Source of the DNA: Sebastes aleutianus
Taxonomy: Eukaryota > Chordata > Actinopteri > Perciformes > Sebastidae
NCBI GenBank assembly: GCA_916700875.1
Contig: CAKAKS010000175.1
Location: forward strand, 248,001 to 312,000
Direction of reading: 5' to 3'
DNA length: 64,000 nucleotides
Shown here piece after piece: positions 1-13,200 of the stretch. The notes under the pieces are model-generated. The model was not told the DNA's origin. It saw only the letters and a program-made list of their open reading frames with translations, and made no database searches. The stretch's first letter is position 1. Each line of letters opens with the position of its first letter. A program made the position numbers and the translations under genes.

Positions 1-78
1 GACTGACAGCCACTGGTGGACTGAAGGGTGGGCGGGGGGGACCGTCCCTCTTGGTGCCACTATGTTCGAACAAACCAC

Positions 79-1345
79 AGCAAAAGTGCCCTCTTGGATG
101 CCCCTATGGTAGATGAAACATGATAGGGTGCCCTTCCGGTGAAGAAAATATGATGAAGTGCCCTCTAGGGTGCCCTTCCAGTGAAGAAAATATGATGAAG
201 TGCCCTCTAGGATGCCCTTCCAGTAGAGAAAACATAATAAAGTGTCCTCTAGGGTGCCCTTCTAGTAGAAAAACATGATAAAGTGCCCTCTAGGGTGCCC
301 TTCTAGTAGAAAAACATGATAAAGTGCCCTCTAGGGTGCCCATCCAGTAGAGAAAATATGATAAAGTGTCCTCTAGGGTGCCCTTCTAGTAGAGAAAACA
401 TAATAAAGTGTCCTCTAGGATGCCCTTCCAGTAGAGAAAACATAATAAAGTGTCCTCTAGGGTGCCCTTCTAGTAGAAAAACATGATAAAGTGCCCTCTA
501 GGGTGCCCTTCTAGTAGAAAAACATGATAAAGTGCCCTCTAGGGTGCCCATCCAGTAGAGAAAATATGATAAAGTGTCCTCTAGGGTGCCCTTCCAGTAG
601 AGAAAACATAATAAAGTGTCCTCTAGACTGCCCTTCCAGTAGAGAAAACATGAAGTGCCCTCTAGGGTGTCTTTACACTAGGGAAAACATGATAAAGGGC
701 CTTCTAGGGTGCCCTTACAGTAGAGAAAACATAATAAAGTGTCCTCTAGGGTGCCCTTCTAGTAGAAAAACATGATAAAGTGCCCTCTAGGGTGCCCTTC
801 CAGTGAAGAAAATATGATGAAGTGCCCTCTAGGATGCCCTTCCAGTAGAGAAAACATAATAAAGTGTCCTCTAGGGTGCCCTTCTAGTAGAAAAACATGA
901 TAAAGTGCCCTCTAGGGTGCCCTTCTAGTAGAAAAACATGATAAAGTGCCCTCTAGGGTGCCCATCCAGTAGAGAAAACATAATAAAGTGTCCTCTAGAC
1001 TGCCCTTCCAGTAGAGAAAACATGAAGTGCCCTCTAGGGTGTCTTTACACTAGGGAAAACATGATAAAGGGCCCTCTAGGGTGCCCTTACAGTAGAGAAA
1101 ACATAATAAAGTGTCCTCTAGGGTGCCCTTCTAGTAGAAAAACATGATAAAGTGCCCTCTAGGGTGCCCTTCCAGTAGAGAAAACATGATAAAGGGCTCT
1201 CTAGGGTGCCCTTCCAGTAGAGAAAACGTGATGGAAGTGCCCTTCGAGTGGCGAGAGTGCGATGAAGTGCCTTCTAGGGTGGCCTTAAAATTGAGAAAAC
1301 ACGATGTAGTGCCAAATAGGCTGCCCTACATGCTCGAAAACGTTC
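79..1345. repeat. Minisatellite, 41/42-bp units with higher-order structure
   Basis: About 30 head-to-tail copies of a unit reading roughly 'gataaagtgccctctagggt' followed by 'gcccttccagtagagaaaac'. Units of 42 bp keep a reading frame and spell a 14-residue repeat (for example IKCPLGCPSSREN). Units of 41 bp, with 'agtagaaaaacatga' in place of 'agtagagaaaac', shift the frame and bring in stops. A block of about ten units starting near 524 is repeated near 938, with one unit lost. Copies decay from about 1230 onward. The short open frames in here look like a by-product of repeat length, not genes. Confidence 0.9.
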
Positions 1346-1617
1346 TGTGCACTGGTGCCTGTTTTATTTCATTTTATTCGCCTCTGCCCTTCAGGCAACC
1401 TGAGTCCGCCGCTGCTGACAGCAACATCTCCATCTCTAATTCACTAATTCACATGAGGTCACAGACTTCTAAGACATATAATCTCTCTTTTCCATATAAG
1501 AGCCGCTGAGAGCAAAGAACTTATATTGCTTCTATGCTCTTTGCTGAGACAGAAGAAGCTGTCTGTGTTGGTATGTTGATGCATCAGATCACGGTCTAAC
1601 GAGAACTGATATGCGAC
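1346..1617. other. Unassigned spacer after the minisatellite
   Basis: No gene, tRNA or recognised transposon end is visible. The right edge is the TTC-rich tail of the next LINE fragment. Confidence 0.5.
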
Positions 1618-2290
1618 TTCTTCTTCTTCTTCTATGGTGTTTATTGGTGGTTGGCAAACCTGCTTAGAGGTGCATTACCGCCACCTACTGGACTGGAGTG
1701 TGGAGCAGTAGATAATAATAATAATTGAAAACAACAACCAAAAGAACAAAACAACTAAATTATTTCTATTATTCCTGTTGCTCTTAAGTAATTAATTAGA
1801 CGTGTGTGTACTTTTCTGTCTTTTCTAACAGATTCCCCATTGTAATATTTCCATCATTTAGTTCTGATATTAATTCCCTTCTTTCTCCGTCATACCTGTT
1901 GCAATCTACAAATACATGTTTGACAGTTTCCGGTTTATTACAGTGTGTGCATACTCCAGTTGGGTGTTTGCCTGTTCTAAGAAGTTTGGTTTAATTGTGC
2001 ATGTTCTCAATTTCAAAAAAAATAATTTGTATGTCAATTAACTGTTGTTTTAATGATTGTTTGGCCAATATGTGTGCTTTCTCATTTCCTTCCACCCCTA
2101 CATGAGCAGGAACCCAAAGAAGAGATATCAAATCCCCTATAATGTAGTTTGAGTAGCATATGGGAAATCTCATACAAAATATCCTGCCTGCATGACGATT
2201 TTCCAGATTTAATACTTGAAAGTGCTGCCAAGCTGTCAGAAGTTATTACGACACTTGCTTGATTATCCACCCATTGTAATACTTACAATA
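1618..2290 (-). pseudogene. I-like LINE fragment (RNase H and C-terminal Cys/His region), 5'-truncated
   Basis: On the minus strand, broken frames encode an RNase H-like stretch: 'VITSDSLAALSSIKSGK', then 'WVPAHVGVEGNEKAHILAK' in a different frame. Further on is a CCHC-like motif of the type CxxCNKPETVKHVFVDC (about 1905-1970). This order (RNase H, then a C-terminal zinc-knuckle-like motif) is typical of I/Nimb-type LINEs. The 3' UTR ends in a GAA-rich tail, seen on the plus strand as (TTC)n at 1618-1634. Frames are interrupted, so it is dead. A second copy of the same 3' end lies at 34850-35450 in the same orientation. Confidence 0.75.
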
Positions 2291-3500
2291 TTCAAATGTC
2301 TCATTGGCTAAAATGTTACACACTTCCCTAAGTGTGTATCCGCGGCAACACCGCGTAGCCAAGCATGGGGGGTGCTTGAGAGCAAACATTTCACACACAC
2401 ATTTCCATCACCTTGGAAATGTGGGACAAGTAAAAAAAAAAAAAGCAAGAGGCATATCAGGGGAGATTCCTGAGCTAGTTTAAATCAAAATCGGTGTTGG
2501 ACCCATCATTTTTGGCCCCTTGCCGTTGGTGGGCTCCCTGTCATTGGACTCGACCATGCACCTGACCCAGCTAGAAAAACACACTTGAAAGAACCTTGCA
2601 TGAACCAATAGGGGGCAATAGGGGCACTGATAAACTGTGCTTACATCAGGAATTTGGTATCTCTGAACTCCTAACAAGTTCGATATCAAAAATATGCACA
2701 CAAGAGAAAAAAAGACATTTAATAAACACAATTTTAGCTTGGGTCGTGTTTACCGTGTTCACGAGAAGAGTGCATATGAACGCCCCCCTCTTATTGTTTT
2801 CACAACCTCGTAAGTGGAAAGTTTCTGAAAGCTCTGAGTTCATGAGTTGTGACGTGTTTGTTGATGTTGTCAGAAATAGCGGAGGCCATGGAAGTTCATT
2901 TTTCGGTGCATAATATATTGTAATTTTGGTCGTATATTGTTTTTCTTCGTAATTATATAATATGTCTTAGGAAAATGTTGATATTCCCAACAGCCTCATC
3001 TTTCTCCTCTGTCATTATGCCTTTGCATTTACTGCATTATGTTACCCGCTTGCTAAATTGTTAGCCTCTGTGGCTTCTAGACGCCGACAGTAACGTCAAT
3101 ATTGCCGTTGCTTAGCAGCGGTGTTCTCACGACTTTACCAATTGAACGCCAAACATATTGTGTACATGACTTCCCATGTTGTAAACACAAGCTCACCAGT
3201 TTCATTTGAAGGCACCATATGTCCGCACCAGATTTCAAGACTTTAGACCAATCAGAACAAATGTTGTTTTCCCTGATCATACTAAATACAGTAGTTGGGC
3301 TCAAATGGGTTAATAGGTGAGATGAGCAATAAACAAACATAATAGAAATATATCCATGGCTCCTACAACATGTATTCATAAACGACATACTAATATTTGT
3401 CGTACTATCATATCATAAGGCAGCTGTGGGTCTCATAGCATCTCATTATCTCCGTGACTTCTTGTTACTGACAGCAGCAATGATCATTTGTAAGACTGTG
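2291..3500. other. No recognised gene
   Basis: Intergenic sequence downstream of plbd1. Short open frames here have no recognisable motifs. A poly-A run lies near 2431. The GC-rich patch at 2338-2385 was considered for an RNA gene, but no tRNA or snRNA fold was found. Confidence 0.5.
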
Positions 3501-3518
3501 TTGGTACCACTGTAAAAC

Positions 3519-3524
3519 TTTAAT
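3519..3524 (-). terminator. plbd1: Possible polyadenylation signal of plbd1
   Basis: ATTAAA on the minus strand (TTTAAT on the plus strand), about 710 bp downstream of the plbd1 stop. No better AATAAA was found between it and the stop. This would make 3525-4233 the plbd1 3' UTR. It is inferred from position only. Confidence 0.3.
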
Positions 3525-4233
3525 AAAAAATGAACACAAGAAATGATGGCATGATACAGATGTGCAGTATTACACATAACATTAAATAAGAAACACAGGC
3601 TTATACAAACATTTAAACCTGAGATATTTTTTCATTTTGCACAGCATAAGAAATAGGCGCACACAAATCACAGCACTAGAGAAGATCAACAGCCCTGAGT
3701 ATGACATTGCACTGATTGTTTCATTTACCACTGAAATGATAGTGTTTGCATGCATGAAGACATTCAAGCATTAAAAAAAGATTTAAAAAATGACCACTGA
3801 TTTAGTGCATTGATTCTGCGTTTCAAAAAATCATTAAGTTAGTCTCAGTGTTCAAGGCACAAATGGTTGCAGGTATATACTGATCTCTACTGTAATCCCA
3901 AAGTAAATAATACATACACACGTTAAAATACTGATTTAAAATCTGATTGGCAGTTTGACATCTTGCATTTTATCACGTAGAAGGAGGTATTGTTACTCAT
4001 AAAATGTAAAACCTCAAAAGAAAGCATTTGTTTGTATCGCTGGGATTGAGATCCAAAAGCACACCTGCGATTACCGCTTATCACCAAAGAGAACCAAATG
4101 GAGATCTGTGAGATTGAAACTTTAAAGCAATAATTAAACTCAAAATCATCCGTGTGTAAACGGATGTGTGAACCACAAAACAAATGACTCATGATTCATT
4201 ACTCTGAAAGCATCAGGCAGACAGAATCCCACC

Positions 4234-7200
4234 TCATGGCTTGAAGAGAAGAGGCTGCATCCGGACGAAGGTGAAGTTGTAGTACTGCGGCAGACCCTGG
4301 TGGCTGATGTTGCTGAATTTATCCCAAATGAACGGCGGGAGTCCGTCCTGTGTCGTTGGCCCGTTTACCGCCTCCGCACGGAAGTCCCCAGCCATGTTGA
4401 AATCTGTCACCTGGACGGAGAACAACGCAGGAACCAGAGAAAATGTCAGCTAAAAGGCCTTTGGTTTTACAAGTGACCTCTATTACTATTATGCAAGATC
4501 ACTGTGGTGACAGGGCACTACCTTAGTGTCATAGCAACCTCCTGGTGTAGGCCTCTCTGCCCACAGGTCGCAACGGCAGCAGATGGTCTTGCAGGGGTCA
4601 CCCTTGGAGTATGGATCCTTCTTGTAGTCTGAAAAGAAACAACAATGGTAACATTAATCATGTGGACACTGGTAAATATACAAGTCATCTTCTGGGCTAA
4701 GTTAATCTTTATTTAACCTCTTACAATCCTTGAGGGCGCCGATTTTACTTTTTTCCGAGGCTGTAGCAGGCTCAGTTTTAGAGCTAGAGTGAAGGTACTG
4801 GTATCATATGAAACTACAACACCTACCTAAGGAATCCATTGGTACCAACTTCATGCTAGCATGTCGGGAAGAACGCTAAATAACGCTATGAAGTTACGCT
4901 AAATTTTGGCGAGGAAAAGCTTGAATGACGATTTTCAAAGGGGTTCCTCAAGATAGGTGAATGAAAATGGGTTCTATGGGTACCCACAAGTCTCCCCTTT
5001 ACAGACATGCCCCCTTTATGATAATCACATGCAGTGTGGGGCAAAAACATGCAGTTGTTTTAAATGCAGTATAAATGTGTTTTATTTTTTGCCTATTCTA
5101 AAATGGTGTGTTTGAACATTTCTGCATACTGGGGTCCCTAATCAGTCTTGGAATTACATAAATTGGGTATCACTGTAAAGCTGAGACTCTCATGGATCCA
5201 ATGAACCCAACTGTATTCATGTGTGATGATGTTAGTCCCCATAGTAGCCATTTCACTGTAGTGAGACCATTTTTTAAAACTTGACCTCACTGTATAAAAT
5301 GACCTGTGGTGACCTCTAGGATAATCACAGCCTCATGAAACTTTACAGCCAAAAACTAGAGACCTAGAGCATTCAGAGGATGGATGGCTTTCCTAGGTAG
5401 ATTGACAATAAGGGGGTTTATGAGCAGTTTCTAGAACAGAAGTGCTCGCCATCCAATCGCCAAAAAACACAATTCTTGCAGAAATCTCCAAATGTCAAAA
5501 GCTTTTGATCCCAAATCACAGCATGGCTTTTTATATGATGTTCCTCAAGGTCCTGGTGTCTTAATGTGATATTTTGGAGGGATTATTGATCATTTTCTAT
5601 CAATTCTCAAGTGGTAAAAAATGGTTAAATTTAGCACCAAATCTGTGTAACAAATGGTATCAACCCCAAAATTGCAGCAACATAATAGAGCATAGGAATG
5701 ACCATCATATATTTGTATCATAATGTTCTAAGCCCTTATACACTATTTATTTTAATTAATTAATTTTTTTTTAATTTATTTCTGATTTATGACTAGAGCA
5801 ACTTGCCACACAGTGCTGAGCTGCATCTCAAATTAATCTTCAGATTCCCAGCTTTCAGATGATGTACACCACTTCTATGAGACATCTACTGTTGACCTGC
5901 TATCTCCCCCTAAAGACCCCCTGTACTCCCTTAAAACAGACAAAAATGGGTCTATGAAAAAGAGGAGTGGAGAGTGGAAAAGGTTAAAATGTGGGACCAA
6001 CATTAATATGAGTATTATTTGAGATCTACCGTTTAGTGATATGCAAAGTAAAGACTCATGATTACCTGGTGAAGCTAGGTCAATCAGTTAACAAAGATGT
6101 CACTTATGTTTTCTTATGAAAACGTAAGAAATGCAGGTTCCAGTTGATATGGAGAACGAGCTGAATGTGAGTCAGAAACAAAACGAGACGGAGCCACACA
6201 CCATTAAACCTCATGATGTGCTTCAAGGAATCCAGGTCCTTGACATCGGCCTGGTCGCGGCGGAAGATCTTGGCTCTGGGACAGAGGTCGTAAGAGAAGT
6301 CTTCTCCGTGCTCTTCCCACATTTTTCCATAACCGCTCAGCATGTAGATCTTCTGGTGGAAGGGAACGTTGTAGGACGGCCAGTAACCTGTGGTGAACGG
6401 AGGCAGCGGGAAAGAGAAACTCTACAAATGTCCAAATGAAACAAATACTGTAGAAAACAGGAGATCTGTTGTTACCTCTGCGCAGAGCCTGCGTCTGGTC
6501 AGAGTACTCCACCAGCCCGGGGATCTGCTCCACCACAGTCAGAGCGCCGTCATCAACACTGTGGCCCAGCTTCACTTTGCTCCTGTCCAACACCATGTAC
6601 TGGTTGTTGTAGGTACCTACACAAGCAGAGCCAGAAATATCGTCTTTTCTATTCCATGCATGCTAATGTAGCCTCGAGCACAGATGAGGAGCGGGCAGCA
6701 GAGGTCTGGGGCCTCATTACACAAAAATATCCAAACTGCTAGTCCTATCTTAAGTTTCAAAGATAGGAAAAATCCTGTCTTCCTATTACAGAAGCAATTC
6801 CTAAACTCATGGCAGAGTCCTATCCTATCTCAGACCTCCTATCTTAACTTAACTTAAGAAATCCAAACTATGAGTGTAAGTTTGATCTTCAGTCGGTACT
6901 TGTCTTGTCATGCCTGTATCTTTGATTCAAATATACCGGTAAACTACTCGAGATGGACAAGCCATAATATCAACAGCTCTCACTTGTCACTGGCTTGCTA
7001 GCTTGCTACTATGGACAAAGAAATGATGAATGATCCGGGCGACCACTGGCAGAGCCCTTGTAGGGCCTCTCCAGAGCTGGACGTAGCCCTAATTGCCAAT
7101 TTCCCGGGAGACTCCCGTTTTTCATTGCCCTCTCCTGGTTTCTTCCCGAGGTCACAGTTCTCCCACATTTCTCCCGATTTATGGCAATTTATCACACCTT

Positions 7201-10200
7201 TTTTTCCTTTTAGTTATTTCAGCATATTTCTGGCACTCTACAACGTGTATAAGCAATAAACCCTACTGTTTATACCCGGACGGCAATAGAGCTACACCAA
7301 ATGACTTTTCCCTGCGGTGGAGAGTTGCTCGCGACACCGCGGCATGGTTTGGCTGACATGTCCTTCTGTCTGTCTGTCTGTCTCCATCTCCCCTGTTTTA
7401 TTAAACGGGACATTGCCGCTGCCGCACTGCTGTACTCACACGCACCTCTACACACAACAAACAGCGATATCCGTCTGAGAATAACTAATAATAATTGATG
7501 TTGAATATGAATAATGTTTTTTATTCCTTATCTCATGGGCTATTTGGGAATTTATACTTTATTATTACATACTTATAAAAAAAAGAAAAGCATTCGAATA
7601 CTGATTTGGAGGTCGATGACCATGGCGACGGTCGAAGCTTCGAAGCATTCGGGTCAGCCCTACAGCAAAGCAGTCGTGGTGTGGCGCAAGCTATTGGAAA
7701 TAACGGGTTTCAGAGTGCAGTGGTGTCGTTGTCGCGTTGTGTCTGAAAGAGCCTCTCAAAGAAATTCTCAAAAAATGAATGAATGAGAGCTGATGAATAT
7801 TAGCCTAGTTTATAACAGAGATTCGCCAGAGGGACAGTTTTCTTTCCTGAGAATTAAGAGTAAAATTAAAAGTAGGCCTGTTTAAAATAGAAATACTGTT
7901 GCAGCGTACTTATTATTTTGTTATTTTCACTCTTTAAAAGTCACCAGAATGCAGGAAACAAAGTCTATGAAACTCAAATTCTCAAGGTTAGCAAGTATGG
8001 ACGTAGCACGTAGAACAAATTCAAAATGAATCGTCACGGCAGCCGGAAAATTTAAAGCAGCATCATGCGGTTTGAGTAGCCTTTCAATCATTATATTACC
8101 ATATATACCATCTTCATTGTCACTGGCATACAGACCGAACAACAGTGCTGCTGCCATTTCTGGCACTTCTTTTGAATTTAGGACATGGTCTATGCCGTCC
8201 TAATTTAGGGATTTCCCAAGGTAGGAATCCTAAATTAGGACGGTTCTGTAATAGATAAATTCCTGTCCTAAGATAAGATAGGATTTTGTCTTAAATGCGG
8301 TTAGGAAACATGTTTCTGAAATACCAATAATGTCATCCTGAAATCATCCTGAGATAAGATAGGCTTTCAGACTTTCAGCTTCTGTAACGACGCCCCAGGT
8401 GAGCTCACTTCTTTCTAACTCCACATCCTCAGATGTTTTTTCAAACTTGTAGTCTCCAGACTAGAGCTGTCAATAATAACACACGACGCAAATTTGTTTT
8501 AATGCCACTAATTTCTTTAACACATTAACGCAATTTGTGTTTTTTTCAGGATGTAACGGGCTCAGTTAGAAAGAGTGAAGATACTGGTGTCATGTGAAAC
8601 TAGACAACCTAAGGCATCCATTGATACCAACCATGTCATACTAGCTTGTCGTGAAGGAGATTAAATCATGCTCGAAACTTACGCTAAATTTTGGCGAGGA
8701 AAAACTGGCATAGCCATTTTGAAAGGGGTCCCTTGACCTCTGACCTCAAGATATGTGAATGTAAATGGGTTCTATGGGTACCCACGAGTCTCCCCTTTAC
8801 AGACATGCCCACTTTATGATAATCACATGCAGTTTGGGGCAAGTCATAGTCAAGTCAGCACACTGACACACTGACAGCTGTTGTTACCTGTTGGGCTGCA
8901 GTTTGCCATGTTATGATTTGAACATATTTGATATGCTAAATGCAGTACCTGTGAGGGTTTCTGGACAATATTTGTCATTGTTTTGTGTTGTTAATTGATT
9001 TCCAATAATAATATATATTTATGTATTAGCATAAAGCAAACATATTTGCCCATTCCCATGTTTATAAGAGTGTTAAATATTTGAGAAATCTCCCTTTAAG
9101 CTACATTTTGAACGGATAAACAAATGTGCGATTAATCGTGATTAAATATTTTAATCGATTGACAGCCCTACTTCAGACACAACCGATGCTGACTCAAGTG
9201 ACATCACTTAAGGATCTTTATCAGATTACACGCAGCTCCCTCTGGAGACACAAAAGGCTTTCTACAACTGTTTTTCACATATGCGGTAGTTCTCCCTGAG
9301 ACCTGTAAACAGACTTTGTCTGCCTGTAAATTAGGTGGAGTTCCCCTATAAGTATCAGGTCTAAGCAAGTTGATTTTAATTTTGTGCTAAAAGAAATGTA
9401 TTCCAACAGCTGCCTGGAAGGTCAAATGAATGAATAACAGATCTAATACACTGGTATGCTTTGGGAAACTAAAGGTTGGTAGTAGTGTAAGTATATATTC
9501 ATTTCATTCAGTTTTATTGATTTGCTTTGAATAAAATGGTCTTTAATTAACTGTTATTGACCTATTCCTTTACGTTATACTTGTATGTCTCATCATGTTA
9601 CTGCCATCTTTTAAAATAATTTGTAACTATGCTTAGTGCTATACAAATATAAAATCACTCACCAGAGTTGTACATGGAGAAGGTTTTGGCCCACTCTTCT
9701 CCGGTATGTGCCAAACTGTGAGCCAGCCTGACCCTCTGCCACGACAGCAGGCTGTTGGGAGTGATTGTGTCAAAAAGGGAGGTGTTGAAGACATTGTTGG
9801 TGGTCTGTGTCATCATCAGACCGCTGCCCAAGAGGTAGAAGTCATCCAGAGACACGAGGAAACCTGAAGACGAAGATTAAGCTGAGAGCGTTTCTGACAA
9901 TCTTCACAAACAAGCCACGGTTGTGTGGAAAACTGTGATTACAAATCGCTACCATTTCACTGCTGTCCTTGTTATCTTTGAAGAATTCTTGTTTCGGAGA
10001 ACTCCTGGGGCCTACATACTACATACCAGGGTAGCTGCTGAAGGACAGTTTCCCAGTGGCCGTGTGGGGCTCAGTGATGCGGAAGTCCCAGTGTTTGTAG
10101 ATCCGCATTGTGGCAGCGTAAGTGTACCAGCTGGAGTGGGCAAACAGGAGGTTCTCAAAGCCTGGCAGGATCTGAGGGGAAGGGGGGCGGTCAGAAAACA

Positions 10201-13200
10201 GAGAAGTGGAGTCAGACTCAACAGTCGATCGATACGGTATTCCTGTGTCAGCAGAAATGACTGGAATTTGTGTCAATGTGAATCAGATTTTGAATACCTC
10301 AGCGCCATACTTCATTATCTTATCTTTAAGCTCTTTTGCCCCATGGACTGTTTGGTGATTACCAATGTTTAGCAAAACACACACACAATATCAGGCTCTC
10401 AGTTACAGGGATATGTGAATAAAACCATAGAAAAGACACGTGGATTTTTCTATTTCATATATGTCGAACACCATAAAAAATGTCATCTTGGATTTCAGTG
10501 TAAGGGTCACCTTGCAAAACCTGGTACACAATGTAAATGTGGCAGTGCTCCACTATGTAGTAAATATGTTTGATGTAATTTTGAAGCCACTTAAGGAAAA
10601 AAAATAAGGATATCGTTAATTTGTTAAGTAAGGGATAATGTACAGCGAGCCGGTCATTGTTGTGAAATAAACCCCGACAGGTCTTGCATCGCCCTGAAGG
10701 GGTTTATTTCACAACAATGACCCGCTAGCTGTACATTATCCCGCTTATTACACGGCTACTTACTTAAGAAATCAATAATTTGACACAAAAACGGTCCGCC
10801 AGAGTCCGACATCAGAACTGCGCCCATAGCAACGGTCTGTTATACATAGCAACGGTCTGCTATAAAGAAATAACAGACCGTAGAACGCCGTGATTGACCA
10901 ATCAGAATCGAGTATTCAACAAAGCTGTGTAATAATTAATACAAATTAATTGTAATTCAAGAAATTTCACAATTTCTGCAAAACACAGACATGGCACAAA
11001 CAATAGGAACAATGAAGAAAGTAAGTACAACAAGTACAAGTAAGTTAATGGCAGAATAATAAATAGCAAAACACAAGTAAGATGTGATTATAAGTAAAAC
11101 ACTGAGCAATAGTGCACATGAGGGTACAATATGTCTGCTGTTAGTGTTAGTAAATATATTTTATGACAGAGGGATCTTTCTTTCATACTAAGGCCTGTTT
11201 CTTAGCCCACAATATACACATTTTCACCAACACAAGTGAGCGTGGGACTAATTAGTTAATGTAGTAAATTAAATTTACACTAATACAAGACTGCGTCTCT
11301 GGGAACACTAAGCCCTGTATTCCCGGTGTGGTGGTGGTCATAAAGGAGGAATTAGCACTTTTTATAGACCAAATTCTTCACTGTTACAAAGACATAGCTT
11401 TTTAAGGGCGTTTTTCACAAGCCACAGTGCATTTGGTTAGTCCGAATCAGAGTGAAATTGACACGTTTGGTTTGTTTTCTATTTCCACTGGTTTGGTTTC
11501 ACAATGCAAAGACCAAATAAAAAAAAAATTTAAAATTGGCTGAGGGGCGTGTACTAAGGAGCAAATTTATCTTTTTCATCTCGGGCGCTGCCACTTCTCT
11601 GCAGGGAATCACAGACTTTGATATATTGCTGTTGAAGTGTTTTCCCCTTTGACTCTGCACTGACCTACTGCACACAAATCCTCTCTCCTTTAGTTTCAAA
11701 TTACTTACAAACGTCACTATTTTTGTGGACTTTATTTAGCATATTCTGTATGTTCTCTTCAGACTTCTGCAGAAGTCCAGTTCAGTCCTCTCCCTCTCAT
11801 GTTAACCTGTCGTTTACCTGTGTCCATCTCAACAAATGTAGCACAGGCAGCCTGCGTTTTGGTTCGCTTGGAAACGGTCCGAGAACACCTCTCGCATGCG
11901 GTCTCGGACCAGATGTTTTGGTCCACACCAGAGTAAGATTACTGCGTTCACAACTGCCCAAACAAACCACAACAGGGGTTGAACCACACTGGAGTTCAAT
12001 TAAAACGGATTAAATGATGGCTTGTGAAAGCACCCATAAAAGAGAACGGGGAGCTCTGTATTTTTAAAGAAGTATGCAGGATGAAAAAATTCAAGAAATT
12101 AATTTTTCATTGGTTTTCTCATTTAGCACACATTACGTACATCATCTGATTACAGCTGATGTTTTACTGATTTTGGACAACACATTTTGTACACAGGGGC
12201 TTTAAGGAACACCCTTATGTAACATTGTCTTCTGTGTTGCTGTGTGCAATCCTTATGTAGAGTATGTAATACATCTTACTGGAACATGTTTTGACGTCTG
12301 ACCTTGATGAGAGCAGAGCAGTGTCCCATCCCCGGACGTTTGAAGTTTCTGAGCGGAGGGTTGGAGGTGGGGACCAAGGCTGGGATCAGATCCAGCAGGT
12401 CTCCCACTGCATTCAGGAACTGGACGGCAAACAGGGACAGCGGCTATGGGAAGGACACCAGATAAACAGCTGTTAGTCAGCAAATGAAACTTAATAGAGT
12501 TACTTCCATAGTGAGACAGCCACAAAATAAATATCTGACAAAACAACCGATAAGCTTAAAATCACTGAAATCATGAGCTATTCGGAGACTTTTCATGCCA
12601 AATCTGCACTATCCAAGCTGCAGTTTAACTTTATGGCCCAACAACAAGCTATTATTGACCTTAAACTGGGGCTAAACGCAAATAAAACTATGTTTGGTAT
12701 AGATACAATTTAGGTAAAGAATTAAGAGTCTGTAATATTGGCAGTTTCACTGATAGTAACATAACAATATTGGCCGCATAAGTTGTGTTGTCTTGTACTC
12801 AGAGTAGATCATAAACCAACCTTTAGAAAATATGTATCTGCTTTTGATCTACAGGCATACATAAGACATACAATCTCATGTCCCCTTAGATTTTAGACTG
12901 ACAAAATGTGATATATGATCAGAAGTTTGGTTTGAGTTGGAGGTTCCTTATTTTAAATAAGAACTTGGCAGAGCAGTATTAAAGCAGTGTACCAGTCAGA
13001 TGTAATGAACATTATCAGATTTTTTAGTTCCCATTATAAAGATAAGATTCATATTTTAGACTGTATTTAAGAAGTGGACGTAGTCACGCAATTTGGCCAT
13101 CGCCATCTTGGTTTTTGGCCGTCGCCATCTTGGCTTTTTGCAACCAGAAGTGACACGAGAGGGTGGAGCTAAGTACAACCGAACGCTGAATAAGACATTT

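Noticed and set aside
79..1345. CRISPR-like array or a repetitive Cys-rich protein gene
   Set aside because: There are no unique spacers between constant repeats, unit length varies by one base so frames collapse, and the setting is a vertebrate genome.
2338..2385. Possible small RNA gene in a GC-rich patch
   Set aside because: No cloverleaf, snRNA or snoRNA motif could be recognised.
7368..7386. TGTC repeat as the start of the same repeat seen at 14252
   Set aside because: Flanking sequences do not match; this is simple sequence arising independently.
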